NCBI GenBank assembly: GCA_036925085.1
Contig: JAUPFP010000020.1
Coordinates: 1,872,001 to 1,936,000, forward strand
From: Brachycybe producta
Lineage: Eukaryota > Arthropoda > Diplopoda > Playtdesmida > Andrognathidae
Reading direction: 5' to 3'
DNA: 64,000 nt
Shown: one piece after another, positions 31,543-42,814 of the stretch
Numbering within the stretch: position 1 is the stretch's first letter
How the letters are laid out: every line of letters starts with the position of its first letter
Translations under genes and position numbers: made by a program
Notes under the pieces: generated by a model
Databases searched by the model: none
What the model saw: the letters and a program-made list of their open reading frames with translations, nothing else
Told to the model about the DNA's origin: nothing

Positions 31543-31758
31543 CTATTTTCCCCCCTCCTTTCCTAAGATACTCGTCCTCGAGTGTTTTGGTTTGACATGT
31601 ACGATGTTTACAGTGTCTCGAATAATCCTTCCAAAAGTGTCCTCATGTTCTAGCTCCAGAACCGTGTCGCTAACGATCTTGGAGACGGCATAGCCGTCTC
31701 TATAAGCGTACCGAAGCTTCTTTTTCTCGTCGGGTACAATCCTGTGGTTTCTAACCAA
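31543..31758 (-). pseudogene. Gypsy 2 integrase C-terminal remnant
   Basis: Reads KIVSDTVLELEHEDTFG and RDTVNIVHVKPKHS, matching in position and pattern the post-catalytic domain of Gypsy 1 Pol (ITDLVYEIEY ... RDTVNVQQMRPY). Confidence 0.7.
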
Positions 31759-32205
31759 TACTTGGTCCCCAATTTGATATTCATGGGGCGTTTTTTTATG
31801 GCATCGTAATATTTCTTTTGCCTGAGATGTGCCTCATGAAGATTGGATTTGGCGGTTTCCAATTCATCAGCGGTTACCGAAGATGGATTGTCTTGGTTAG
31901 GGTCCATGACTTTTGGTAGTAGAGAGTTATTGTATGCAAACACGGCTGTTTGCATGATGGTTTTATTTGTTCTTTCCGCTAGGCCATCCCCTTGTGGAAA
32001 GTATGCTGTCGTTGTAGAGTGTTGGATTCCCATCTCATCGAAGAATTCTTGAGTTTCTTTGGCAGTGAAAAGTGTTCCTCGAGCGGTAATGATGCACCTG
32101 GGAGTTCCAATAAGGTGAACCAATGTGTCTTTAACAAAGTTTCTTGTTACCTTGGCTGTCTGGCTGTGAACACCTTTGGCAAAACAGAACCGGGTGGCAT
32201 AGTCA
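31650..32205 (-). pseudogene. Gypsy 2 integrase core remnant
   Basis: Contains AYFPQGDGLAERTNKTIMQT with the catalytic Glu, but the second catalytic Asp is replaced (IITARGT where IITDRG is expected). About 60 residues after the Glu motif are missing, because TIMQT runs straight into AVFAYNNSL. Confidence 0.8.
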
Positions 32206-32209
32206 ACTG

Positions 32210-32961
32210 CTATAATGATGTGTTTAACACCACCCAGTTACTTAGGCAGGGGACCGATATAATCAATCCCCCAGCATTCACCCGGGTCTCCGATTTACAT
32301 TTCATCCGCAACTTGGATTGAGGTGCTTTGCATTTTTGGCAAACCTCACAGGTGCATATGAAATCGATTGTATCCTTTTTCCAGGTACTCCAAAAGAATC
32401 TCTGACAGACTTTGTCCAGAGTTTTGTCCTGTCCAAAGTGTCCGGCTTCCGGACTATCATGCAGGAGGTGAAGCACCTCTGGTACCAGCTGTTGCGGTAC
32501 GACTGTCACGAGTTTGGGCGTGATGCTGCCGTGGTACACCACAGCACTCAAAACATCCTCCACAATAACGTAAATTTTGTGGAGTTCAGACTCTGGCGTC
32601 TGTCGGAGCTCATCGATGATCTTGGTTAGTTCGGGGTCTTTTCTTTGCTCTTGGGCCCAATCCCATCGAAGTGTGACAGCATAGATCACGCTGTCATCCA
32701 AGTCATCTGGGGTTGCCTGCAATCTCCAGTCGTCTTTCACATTAATTGGACTGCGAGAGATACAGTCGGCATCTACATGGGTGATTCCAGCCTTGTAGAC
32801 CACTGTATAATTGTACTCTTGCAGCAAGAGTTGCCACCTCCCAAGTCGACCTTGTAATCTCTGTGCTGTTTTAGGTAGCACAGAGCATGGTGGTCAGTGA
32901 CTATGGTGAAAGGTTTCTTGAACAGATATGGCCGGAATATATATATACAACTGCCAGGCAT
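32210..32961 (-). pseudogene. Gypsy 2 RNase H end and integrase HHCC remnant
   Basis: [14 protein letters not shown] lies in one frame (32961-32773). After a shift, [11 protein letters not shown] (RNase H end) and the HHCC zinc finger HDSPEAGHFG ... CEVCQKC follow. Confidence 0.8.
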
Positions 32962-32994
32962 TCTTTGTCTGTGGTGGAGTAATTCAGCTCTGCA

Positions 32995-33954
32995 TCACGG
33001 AGGACTCGAAACGCAGCCCAACATTTGGAGGGCTTTGTTTAGACCCCTATGGTAAAGTATGGCAGAAATGCCATACCCAGAGGCGTCCGTGTGCATCACG
33101 ATCTCGGCTTCCGGATCGTATACTGCCAACACAGGTGCCATGGTAAGTCTTTTCTTCAACAATTCGAAGGCAGCTTCTCTATCAACTGTCCATTCGAATG
33201 GCAATTCCTTCTTGGTCAGATCGGTCAGAGGCTTTGCAATATGAGCAAAGTTGAGTCGGTAGAAGCCGGCCATTCCAAGGAATCGCCAGACTTCTTTCAA
33301 GTTAACGGGTGCCGTTAACTCGGAAATCGCTGCTACTTTCTGTGGGTTTGGACGGACTCCATTTTTGGGGATGATGTGCCCAAGATAGAGCACTTCCTCA
33401 TATCCAAAGAAACACTTTTCCGGATAAAGTTTCAGTCCAGCTCCTTGAAGTAGCTCCAGAATCACCCTTAGTCGATCGATGAACTCCTCAAACGTTGCTC
33501 CGAAGACTATGATGTCGTCGAGATACACCAGGCTGGTCTCCCATTTGTAGCCCGCCAAGAGGATATCCAATGCTCGTTGCATTGTTGCAGGTGCATTGCT
33601 CAACCCGAAGGGCATCCGATTAAATTCGAAAAGTCCTCTGGGAGTGATGAATGCAGTCTTCTCTTTATCCTCTTTTGCTACTTCGAACTGCCAGTATCTG
33701 GAGATCATGTCCAGGGTCGCATAGATTCGGGCTCCTCGTAGGGAGTCCAGAGCGTCATCGATTCTTGGTAAGGAGTAGTTGTCAATTTTCGTGATGTTGT
33801 TCATGCGGCAGTAATCCACGCAGACTCTCCATTGATCATCTTTTTCACCAAAACTACTGGTGAGGCATAGGGAGATTTCGAGGGGTGTGTCACTCCGTTG
33901 TCCAACACTTCCTGTACAGTCTGTTTGACGATCTTCCGCTGTTCTGGACCACAT
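32995..33954 (-). pseudogene. Gypsy 2 reverse transcriptase
   Basis: Long open piece with WRVCVDYCRMNNITKIDNYS, LPRIDDALDSL, RMPFGLSNAPATMQRAL, the catalytic VYLDDIIVF, and the RNase H start HTDASGYG. It runs from RT block 2 into RNase H, then is broken by a frameshift. Confidence 0.88.
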
Positions 33955-34330
33955 CTTCGAAGCGGTTCCCTCCCCGGAGCATGGTCTCCCGTATCAATTT
34001 CATGTTCAGTCAGGTAGGTACATCCTAGCTCTGAGTTATCTAGAGCGAAGACATCTCTATGAATGCAAGAGATCTGTCAGGATGCGCCTCTGACTAATAC
34101 GGAGTTGGGGTCCAAGCTGCAGCTTCTCGTCAAATTTCTTAAGGTCTTCAGGATCGGTTACCAACACTTGATTGCACTGGGATGGTAGCGGTGTCCGCTA
34201 CGACCTCCCAGTCATAGTCATATTGCATGTGAGCCAATACTTCACCTTTTCAGAGGGTGGCTGGCGTCTTGTTGGTGTTGAAGACCTCGATTTTGAAGGT
34301 GGCTTCATTCTGGCCTTGCATAAGTGGTGA
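33955..34330 (-). pseudogene. Gypsy 2 pre-RT segment
   Basis: Broken frame reading NEATFKIEVFNTNKTPATL then GEVLAHM, equivalent to ILQIQIFNPSGEVIHLGA in Gypsy 1 Pol (region between protease and RT). Confidence 0.65.
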
Positions 34331-34339
34331 TTAGTGGTG

Positions 34340-34611
34340 ATTAGTTTCATAGTTTCGATATCAGAGAATGGACCGAGAATCTATCGAAACATGGTCTTTT
34401 ATACCTAGGGCCTGTGTACACCTTTCTGGGTGTACCCATGCCCTAGGGACCATGCATCGACGGGTATCCATCGGCCGATACCAGAACCAGAATGTGTCTT
34501 GTAGCTTTTGGGGTCTCCAAGAGGGAAGGAAGGAACGGAAATCCGCCCCTTACGTCTCCAGAGACCCCCAGGCTAGGGGAGGGACAGAAATGCAAAATAC
34601 AGGGTGTTACA
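34340..34611 (-). repeat. Gypsy 2 right LTR, truncated
   Basis: 272 bp matching 29684-29905, ending GGGTGTTACA. The U5 side is gone, and pol remnant begins immediately to the left. Confidence 0.8.
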
Positions 34612-34720
34612 GTTTTTTAATGTTTTTTCTTCAGGTTTGATGTCACATAATAATTAATACAAAAATAATTTCACGTGTGTTAAGCTTATAAAAAGAAAAC
34701 ATCGTGAAGCCAATAGATCT
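34612..34720 (-). mobile_element. RepA copy split by Gypsy 2 (right part)
   Basis: Continues RepA (TTCTTCAGGTTTGATGTCAC, TAAGCTTATAAAAAGAAAAC) after the GTTT duplication. Truncated by the LINE that follows. Confidence 0.75.
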
Positions 34721-34724
34721 GCTC

Positions 34725-36300
34725 AAAAGCTGCTGGTGTCACTTAAGGTTTTCAAGAGGAAGGACGTGTCTTTTTTGCTCTGTCCTTTCACAGTCAACAG
34801 TTAGTTTTGAATATTATTTTTTTCTTTCTTGTTTGTATGGCCCAATTTTAAGCCATTTAACTAGTTATTTTGATATTGTGCTCCACTTTGATGGATAAGC
34901 AATCTATTGGAGATGAAATCAAAGTGATTTTGGGCTCCATTTTCAAGAAGAAAACTTCTACTGTGGACAAGAGAAATTGTTTGTTTGCTCTTATTGACCT
35001 GCTGACCTCTGCTGAAGAACGTCTGGTATGTGCTGCCTGCAACTCCCAGGAGGAACCCTTCTTTGGACTCTCGTATTTCCAGTTTGGTGCTAGTCATTAA
35101 TAATTTGGCTCCAGTACAAATACCAGATTGGCAATTCTTGAAGGCCATACTAAGGCTATCAGCTATACAAACCTTGTGTCTTCTCCCTCTATTCATCAGT
35201 CCAGCTCCAGTGGAACAGGACTTACTACTGGTCCTGGTACATCTTTGATGTGGGCCTCAGTGGCTAAAAAGGGTTTGGTCCCTTTTGATGTCCCTGCAAC
35301 CTCAAAGTCTGTACAAGTTAAAGATAAATCTCCTAGGGGCGGGAACAAGTACCAACCTGTGTATCAAGAAAAGAAGAAATCTCAAGGCACTAAGATTATT
35401 GGTAGTAGGGCTGACGTCGCATCCCTGCAAGGAAAATCCCAGCGGTTAAGGCTTTTTGTTGGTGTGTGCATTCCCACAACTTCCCCATCAGTGCTACGTT
35501 CCTACCTGGAAGAGAATGATGTTGCAGTTTTGGACATCAAACAAACATCTCGTTTTTTATCTCAATTGATGGCAAGTCAAAGCCATTGGTTGTGGACGAT
35601 AAGTTTTGGCCAAAAGACATTTCCATTCGTGAATGGAAGGGTCCTGATCCCCATCCAAATGTTACTTGTAATTTTGATACTTCTAATCTTGCTGGGTCAG
35701 TTATTCCCTCTGATGTTGGGGGATTCTGGCCTAACAATACTGTTCAAGGATCAGGCACCCCTAACCTGCCATGCCAATCGGGGCTAAAATTTCTTCTTAT
35801 AAATGCACGCAGTGTGTATAATAAACTTGACCACTTGCACCAATTTTTGCTGTCACGATCTGATGTCAACTGCTTTTGTTTTGTTGAAACATGACTGTTT
35901 GACTCTATACCCGACTCCTTAATTGTACCTGATGGGTTTTCAGTTCTGAGTCTGCCTATCCAGTGGTGTCCAGTACTCAAAAGTGACTTGTTTTAGACAA
36001 GGAGGAGAATTACTTTGTGTTGATCTTCATAATCATGGTTCTGCCTTACGGTTAATTACATGCTTTCAAAGCCCCTATGCTCTACATCAGAAATCACAAC
36101 CAATAGCTTAATAGATAGCTTGCAGTCAGTTTTAAACTTCCGTGGTCCAACAGTGATTGTTGGTGACTTTAGTAGACCACACATTGATTGGCACATTGTA
36201 TATCCCTATGTATTTGTGTTTATTATTTTATTTTGTCTTTTATATTGACCAGGGTTAGATGTAAGTGTTGCTGTAATCACAACCTGTAAAACCCTAATAA

Positions 36301-36364
<64 letters not shown>
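34725..36364 (+). mobile_element. LINE with ORF1, partial endonuclease and (TTA)n tail
   Basis: Frames read a 5' ORF (34890 onward, MDKQSIGDEIKVILGSIFKK), an ORF1-like piece with RLRLFVGVCIPTTSPSVLRS (RRM-like), then endonuclease starts LKFLLINARSVYNKLDHLHQ and TVIVGDFSRPHIDW. A 3' UTR ending in about 20 TTA units follows directly. The rest of the endonuclease and all of RT are missing: an internal deletion. Several stops and frame changes mean it is inactive. Confidence 0.75.
36302..36364. repeat. (TTA)n microsatellite, LINE tail
   Basis: About 20 TTA repeats at the end of the LINE, typical of the short 3' repeats of CR1/L2-like elements. Confidence 0.9.
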
Positions 36365-36365
<1 letters not shown>

Positions 36366-36367
<2 letters not shown>

Positions 36368-37058
36368 CATGTGATAATTTTTATGTGATTGTTCTAAGTC
36401 GTTTTTAATGGGAGTTCTTCACATGTTTGATTGACGATTTTTCGGTCCTATGGGACTTAACATGAAGTTAAAAAAACGATCGATTTTGAACCTTGTTTAA
36501 AAATAGAAGACCTTTCAGAATTTAGAAAAAAGAATCATTGTGAAGGCAATAAACACGTGTAAGTACGTGCTAATTTTTGTTGGTTCTAAATCATTTTAAT
36601 GAGAGTTCTTCTAACGTTTGTGGGACAGTGTTTTGCTCCTATGGGACTTAACATGGAGTTAAAAAATGTACGATTTTAATCGTTATTAAAAAAAAGAAGG
36701 ACCTTTTCAAAATTTATAAAAAGAAAACATCGTGAAGGCATTGCATGAAAGTATGTGCTAATTATTTTGTTATTGTTCTAAATTGTTTTTAACAAGAGTT
36801 TTTCAAATGTTTGTGGGGCGGTTTTTTGATTCAATGGGATAAAAAACGAACGATTTTGAACGTTGTTTAAAAATAGAGGGACCTTTTCAAAAATTATATG
36901 AATCGAGTACTTAAAGAACAATACTTTTTATTGTATTTTGCGCTTTACTGTATTTTAATTGTATTTTAATTGTGAGGCGATTTCTTGCAAGTTTAGTAAC
37001 ACCATATCGTAACACTCAATTGTCTCGCCGTCTGCTCAAAACAACAAGATGGACGTGT
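36366..37058 (-). mobile_element. RepA element, copy truncated by LINE
   Basis: Complement of RepA, ending GGACGTGTATCTAGGCTC (37058). The following ATAA replaces the usual TTAA. The far end is cut at the LINE tail. Confidence 0.7.
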
Positions 37059-37102
37059 ATCTAGGCTCATAAGGTGTACATACAGGCGTGCAACAGCAAG
37101 AA

Positions 37103-37776
37103 TGTAACTCCCTGTAATTCGTGATTCCGAAAAACCATAGCCCGGGGGCGGGGTAAACAACTCTCAACCGTCCCTCCCTCCCCTCTGACTCACCTTTCTG
37201 ACTCATACTCAAGTGGTGGATTGATACACATAGGACCATGGTCATTTGGACCTGGTTAGACCTCGCAGGTGTACACAGGTCCAAGGTATAAAAGGGCCGT
37301 GTTCCTCTTTGTAGTTAGTTCTTGTCCTTGCCTTTGTATTACGTTGATCTTATGTCTTTGTATTACGTTGATCTTATAATGGGCATGAGGACACACCGTT
37401 AGTATTTGTAATTCATCCTTGTATTTCGTGTTTCTATACGAGTGATGAATAAAAGCGTTATAACAAGAAACAGCGTGGTCTTTATGTACATGTAATCAAC
37501 TTCTTTTCAGAGGCCAGAGACTACATAAGGCAGGAGGTATACGATTCCTAAGCAGCTACAACATCTTCTGCTGTCGGCGTACCGAAAGGGGAAGGTGTAT
37601 ATCAGCATCGACCTGAAGAGAGAGGGATGGCCGCCACTCTGCTGCATAGATTTCACCCCCATGCAGAAATGTGACCACAATCCGTCTCCATCCAACTTTC
37701 TCTGCAGCTCGGATCTTCTCCGCGCGGGCACCACGCGATGCAGAGAAGAAACGAGGTGCAGTAAATGTCCTCTACA
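37103..37776 (+). mobile_element. Solo-type LTR, family A (Gypsy 2-related)
   Basis: Starts TGTAACTCCCTG and ends about CTCTACA. GGTATAAAAGGGCC at 37284 and AATAAA near 37443 form a core promoter and poly(A) pair. The TGTACACAGGTCCAAGGTAT context resembles the Gypsy 2 LTR. A second copy lies inverted at 54688-55337. No internal coding region. Both copies keep a similar reading frame (see findings). Confidence 0.6.
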
Positions 37777-38200
37777 GGTTAGTAAAGCAAAATGGTCGAC
37801 GTCAAAAGCTCACAAGAACTAAAAACACAAAGCGTGTTAGAAGTACGAGGAGTAACTGAATCAAGGATTTTTTATGTTTTCAAGCTCACATAAAATATTT
37901 ATTTTTAAAGTGATCAACACGTGAGAGTTCCAATGATGTTTTACCTTCCACATTCATTCTACTAGTTTAGTCCAAGAAACTTTAAAGTTGCTTCTGAAAA
38001 AAGAAGTTTTTATTTACTTCGTAAATATTTTCATCTCATTAGCTGTTTTAACAAATTTACGTGTAATGCTTGCAATTTGTCAATATGGATAAACTGATTG
38101 AGTTATGTTTTTTTCTTTGGTTAACGGTCTAGTTGTCGTACCGGGAAACACCGTAATCTACAGACGGCAACCGGCACCGGGTAGCAAGATGTGGGCACCG
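37777..38200. other. No gene recognised
   Basis: AT-rich intergenic sequence without ORFs or clear repeats. Confidence 0.4.
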
Positions 38201-38204
38201 TTGT

Positions 38205-38410
38205 TGTGGTGGACAATTGCCCTAAAACCATTTGCAATAAAAGGACATTTGCCCTAATCAGTAGTGTAAATTTACATCATTTGGCGTTTTTTGGGCACCT
38301 GCGGCATGCAGAAACCATTTAACATACTCCACCGAAAGACACTAAAGTAGTTTTAGGGCAAATTTCCCTTTAGTGCAAATGGTTTTAGGGCAAATATCCC
38401 TTTAGGGCAA
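38205..38410. repeat. GGGCAAAT palindromic repeat cluster
   Basis: ATTTGCCCTAA and TTAGGGCAAAT words occur five times in both orientations, probably a small fold-back MITE. Confidence 0.55.
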
Positions 38411-38949
38411 ATGTTTTATTTTATTTTATTCAAATAACCTTTACCATGAGAGGAAAAAAAGGGTTCATTTAAATTTAAGTAAATTCCGACGTGCTTACAT
38501 GTTTTTGTCCTTGTTTGTACAGGGTTATAGACGGACTTAGGGTTAGTATATATATAATAATCGTTTTACGTATAAATTTCTTTTTTTATATATATATTTG
38601 GAAGTTTTATTTTTGTTTACTTATTTATTTTTCCAAACGTTTTTTTTATCATTCTCAGTCAACATAATATAGTAATTCGATAATTACAAAATAAATAAAT
38701 GTGAAATGAGCGTCTGTGCGTTGGCAGTACAAGGCCATTTTACCGTGTTAGGAATGTGACCCATTCGCTAAATGTGGCTGGCTCAATCAGCCCATTCAAT
38801 TGTCTTTCTAGCCCAACTGCGTCCTGCTCTGGCCCATTCATTTGTACTGCCAACTTCACAGACACACGAAGCGATGTCGTTTGACTTTGCAGAGTTCAGC
38901 ATTCCAGTAAGCAAGTATTCAAAAATCTCAAAATCTGAGGCACGCTATA

Positions 38950-39140
38950 CAGTAGACTGTGTCCATAATCATTCCAAACGTTGTGTTTTTCCCCTAAAAT
39001 AATTGTCAATTGAGCTTTACACAAAAGTCGCCGGTGGCCGAGATTCCGAGGATACCCAGTCTCCCGATACTGTATCCCACGAGTATCGCGGTATGAACAC
39101 TTACAACATGTATATCGTTGTGTGAAACTAGACTATAAGA
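38950..39140. repeat. Dispersed repeat F, copy 2 (inverted)
   Basis: AAAAGTCGCCGGTGGCCGA and TGTGTGAAACTAGAC match 6113-6290 in reverse orientation. Confidence 0.5.
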
Positions 39141-39588
39141 CATTCTACAAGAGTTAGTCACTGTAAAACAAGGTTTTTCTTGGTTGGAACTATTTTTCAG
39201 GGTTGAAGTTCGAAAAAAAAAACATCAAAATAAAATTTTTGAAAAAAAAGGGGGGCAAAAATAAATCTTGACCAGGTCAATTTTTTTTAACCTAGATCAA
39301 AATTTATTTTCACCTTCTTTTTTGACTCTTACCAAGGTCAATTACATACACTCAAATTTTAACGATTTTTCACTTTGTTCCTCATTAATAATACAAAAGA
39401 CCTGCGCATACATTTCAACGAACGTCCGCCAGGAGCACTCTAAAATACTTTCAAAGGCCGTTCAGCTCGCTAACAGTATAATCACAGTTTCATAAGTTGT
39501 TGTACAAGGGCGACTTATGGCCGAACTGCTTTTAGAACAATCCGACTAAAGCAGACTCATACAAAAACCATAATTAGTAAGGTAGAGA
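39141..39588. other. No gene recognised
   Basis: AT-rich; ORFs here are short and without recognisable homology. Confidence 0.4.
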
Positions 39589-40246
39589 CAGGTAGCAAAA
39601 ACTAGTTGGGCCAATGTTGGGCAGATTTTAACGAATATGTTGGTCAGACGTCAGACTTTTTGTCTCGTTAGACAACGTGTTACCAACGCATTTTATTAAG
39701 AAATTTGTCATAGGTGAGTACTTTGGGCCAACCACTTTCCTATGTCTATTGCTGACCATATACCAACCATTTACCAACATCAGTTTATGACTGCTCACCA
39801 GCTGTTTACCAACGTCCATTTCTGACCTTGTGCCAATGATTTACCAATGTTACCGACATTGATTCAACGTCGGAGCGCCAACGTTTAATCGACGTAAATC
39901 CAACATTGATTCACGTTGAATCATGTTGCGAATTAAGAGTATTAATTAAAAACTAAAAAATTAAAAATGAGAATCTTAATTGTCCAAGTTTTCCTTATCC
40001 ATACTGAGCCAGTAACAAACTTTTCAACACTTTAAACGCTAATTAGTACTTACCAGAACCAGCAGGGATTCGATCTTGTGTCTTTTATGCCCACACCACA
40101 GAATAAGGAGTTATATGCAGAAGGGAAACTGAGCAATAAACTTGTGACAGAATTTTTCTGCGCATGTGCGGCACCGCCCCAGAATTTTAGTCGCTATTAT
40201 GTCGTGACGCAGCTGCCGCCATTTTGAAATGTATTACTTTTTTTAT

Positions 40247-40604
40247 ATGTGTTCATAGACCTGTGCGCCACCGGTGTTTTTGAAGCTAAAAACGCCACGG
40301 CTCACTGCTTCTACTTTTTTTTTAAAATCCGCCGCCACTCGCCACTGGTGTATGACTCGCTGCCGCCGAATTCAAATTTGTTTTGGTTGGTTTTGTTTCA
40401 AAAACTGCCATAGGAATGAAATGATACCATATTCGATATTTATCGATTTCAATTTATATCGATAATTACTACATCCAATACATCGATATATTTGTTCGAT
40501 ATGTTCAATTTTAGATGCCGGTAGTCACCGCCGCCGCTGCTCGTATTTACCCTCGCCCACCGCCGCCAATCAATATGCTACGGCGCACAGGTCTATGTGT
40601 TCAT
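40247..40604. mobile_element. MITE with 10-bp target duplication
   Basis: Element 40257-40594, ends AGACCTGTGCGCC and GGCGCACAGGTCT (perfect 13 bp). Flanked by ATGTGTTCAT twice (40247-40256, 40595-40604). A 9-10 bp duplication suggests a Mutator-like element. GC-rich interior with CCGCCGCC words. Confidence 0.8.
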
Positions 40605-40689
40605 CTGTGGCAACAGCAACAAATCAAAAGTTGGCAAATGTAAAAATATAAAAGTTGAAAATTTTTAAATTAAAAATGTGTTTATAAAA

Positions 40690-41090
40690 TTTCATATTTT
40701 CCATGTAAATACATTTTTTTTTACATTATTTTACATAATAATAAAACTGAAATTTAAAAATAAAATTAAAAACTGAAATTTAAAAATAGAATTAAAAACT
40801 AAAATTTAAAAACGAAATTTAAAAATGAAATTAAAAACTGAAATTTAAAACTAAAATTAAAAACTAAAATTTAAAAATAAAATTAAAAAACGAAATTAAA
40901 AAATGAAATTTAAAAATAAAATTAAAAACTGAAATTTAAAAATAAAATTAAAAACTGAAATTTAAAAACGAAATTAAAAACTGAAATTTAAAAATAAAAT
41001 TAAAAACTGAAATTTAAAAACAAAATTAAAAACTGAAATTTATTTAAAAAAATAAAAACTGAAATTTAAAAATAACATTTATTAAAAAAA
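40690..41090. repeat. AT-rich tandem array (AACTGAAATTTAAAAATAAAATTA)
   Basis: Degenerate array of roughly 22-26-bp units built from CTGAAATTTAAAAA and AAAATTAAAAA, about 15 units, inside element Y. Confidence 0.85.
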
Positions 41091-41619
41091 TAATTTTAAT
41101 AAAAAATTACATTTATCATTTTATGTTAATTACATATACTTTTATTAATTAAGATTAAAATGATTTGAATTTGATTATTTAAAACAATATTCATTTTCTT
41201 CAAAATATTTTTTTTTCTTCAAATTTTTCACATTTAAAAAGTATTTGTTTCCTCCTTATGTTTCCATTTAATCAAATGAATAACACAAACCAACCAAACA
41301 TAGTAATACATTTCAAAATGGCGGCCATCAAGTAACTGGTTAAAATAAGAGAAGCTTTCAGTCCAAGGTCATGAAATTCTGTCACAGCAACTTCAAAGGT
41401 GCCGCACGAGAGTTTCCCTTCTGTATATCTCCTTATTCTGTGCCCACACCAATGTCCAGATCCAGTCACTTACCCACTAGGCCACGATGACATCTTTGGA
41501 GTTTGCTAAATAAGGCTTTATTAGGCTTGGAAACTATAAAGAGACTAATCTTAAGTTGTATATACGTAAATGAAGTATGCTTATAATTACACTGTGAACG
41601 GAAAAAAACGAACCTCTAT

Positions 41620-42542
41620 TGTGACGGACCTTTTTCCGCTAGTAGAATCTGCTCTTTTTCGTTAATACGAGCGAGTTTACACTCGTATTGATAGTGGTTG
41701 GCTAGGCCACTAATTCTACTGGCCCGGGAGGACTAGACCAATATAACGTCTATTTTATGTCCTCACTAGTCTCTGGCAAAAGACTTCACAGTCTTGAGGA
41801 TCTTTAATCTCTGTATCTCTCGGACTTTCGTCCGTAAATCTGCCCTAAGAATCGTGTAAAAATATACTCACTGGTGCGTTGCAGGTTTGCACCTGTTGGG
41901 ACCCTTTTGATGTATCCAAATAGGTGAAGACCTGCAAATGATGAATTCACAATCGCGGAATTTAAGTTTCGAATAAAAGAAAACACCACTGGTTTAAATA
42001 TAGAAAAATGGTTTATTTCGCAGATAAAATATAATGTTGGCGAACTGGCATTAAACACAACACATAGAAATATCACTTAGAAAAAATATTAAAAGAAAAG
42101 AACCGGGCCAAAATCGGCCATAGGTTCGGTATATAATCAGAAGTTTAAAAAGCGTTTTTTAACATTAAAAATGTAACTCCTTATATACCCTGAGAATCCG
42201 CAAGTCGGATTCTCAGGGCACAATTCGATCATTGGTTAAAACAATATTTTGGACCAAATGGACCAATCAAAGGATTGATCCACTTGTCCAAAACCATGAT
42301 TCATCTCCTGTTGTCACACATAGGTGACAACAGAAGAAATCAAAACAAAATCAAACTTTAAACGAATAACATGAGGGGGGAACGAAAAGGTCAGATGATT
42401 ATCTCATCACATATGATATCTGGGTCACTTGGTACCAAAAGTACCGAGTGACCCAGAAGCTAAATAAAGTACAGGGTGACGTTAAACCCAAAAAAACGCA
42501 AACGCTAAAGAGCGGAAATAAGCGGCGGGCCCAAACGTCTCA
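41620..42542 (-). repeat. Gypsy 1 3' LTR
   Basis: TGTGACGGACC ... GTCTCA on the plus strand (TGAGAC...TCACA read in element direction). TATATAA at 42181-42187 (minus) and AATAAA at 42012-42017 (minus) delimit U3/R. U3 is rich in perfect hairpins. Confidence 0.95.
42188..42456. repeat. Three U3 hairpins in the 3' LTR
   Basis: 42188-42218: CCCTGAGAATCCG / CGGATTCTCAGGG, 13 bp perfect, next to the TATA box. 42308-42333: CTGTTGTCAC / GTGACAACAG, 10 bp perfect. 42420-42456: CTGGGTCACTTGGTAC / GTACCGAGTGACCCAG, 16 bp with one mismatch. The same set is in the 5' LTR (51614, 51734, 51846). Confidence 0.9.
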
Positions 42543-42550
42543 CTCCCCCC
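42543..42550 (-). promoter_or_regulatory. Polypurine tract (plus-strand primer)
   Basis: On the minus strand GGGGGGAG immediately precedes the 3' LTR start TGAGAC. A second copy in the same context (TAGTCGGGGGGAG) sits at 42600-42612. Confidence 0.85.
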
Positions 42551-42814
42551 GACTAAGCGGAAAGTACCCTACTTTCCAAGACAATTCCTAAAAATCCCCC
42601 TCCCCCCGACTAGATCTAAATTGATAAGACCCAGGGGTATCACAGGTATTTGATCACAACACAAAAAAAATAAAAATGTTTCGAAAAATAACAATTTCTT
42701 CAAAAAAAAACAATATAGTTAAATTTACAATACTGGACTAGAAAATTTAATTTATAATCATCGCACCAACTGGTCCGGCGATGACTCTGCTTATTGCTGA
42801 TCGACGATCCCTCT

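Larger units (their letters stand above)
29395..34611 (-). mobile_element. Gypsy element 2, degenerate, internally deleted
   Basis: 5.2-kb Ty3/Gypsy copy bounded by TGTAACA (29395) and TGTTACA (to 34611), with a 4-bp duplication GTTT (29391-29394, 34612-34615). It carries a broken pol on the minus strand. Gag, protease, PBS and most of the 5' LTR are absent: pol sequence upstream of RT joins directly to the tail of the right LTR near 34330. It is inserted in a RepA element. Several frameshifts and a lost catalytic Asp make it dead. Confidence 0.88.

Noticed and set aside
41804..42076. 90-codon ORF in each Gypsy 1 LTR (also 51230-51502)
   Set aside because: Identical because the LTRs are identical; it crosses the R/U5 region including the poly(A) signal and has no homology that I recognise.
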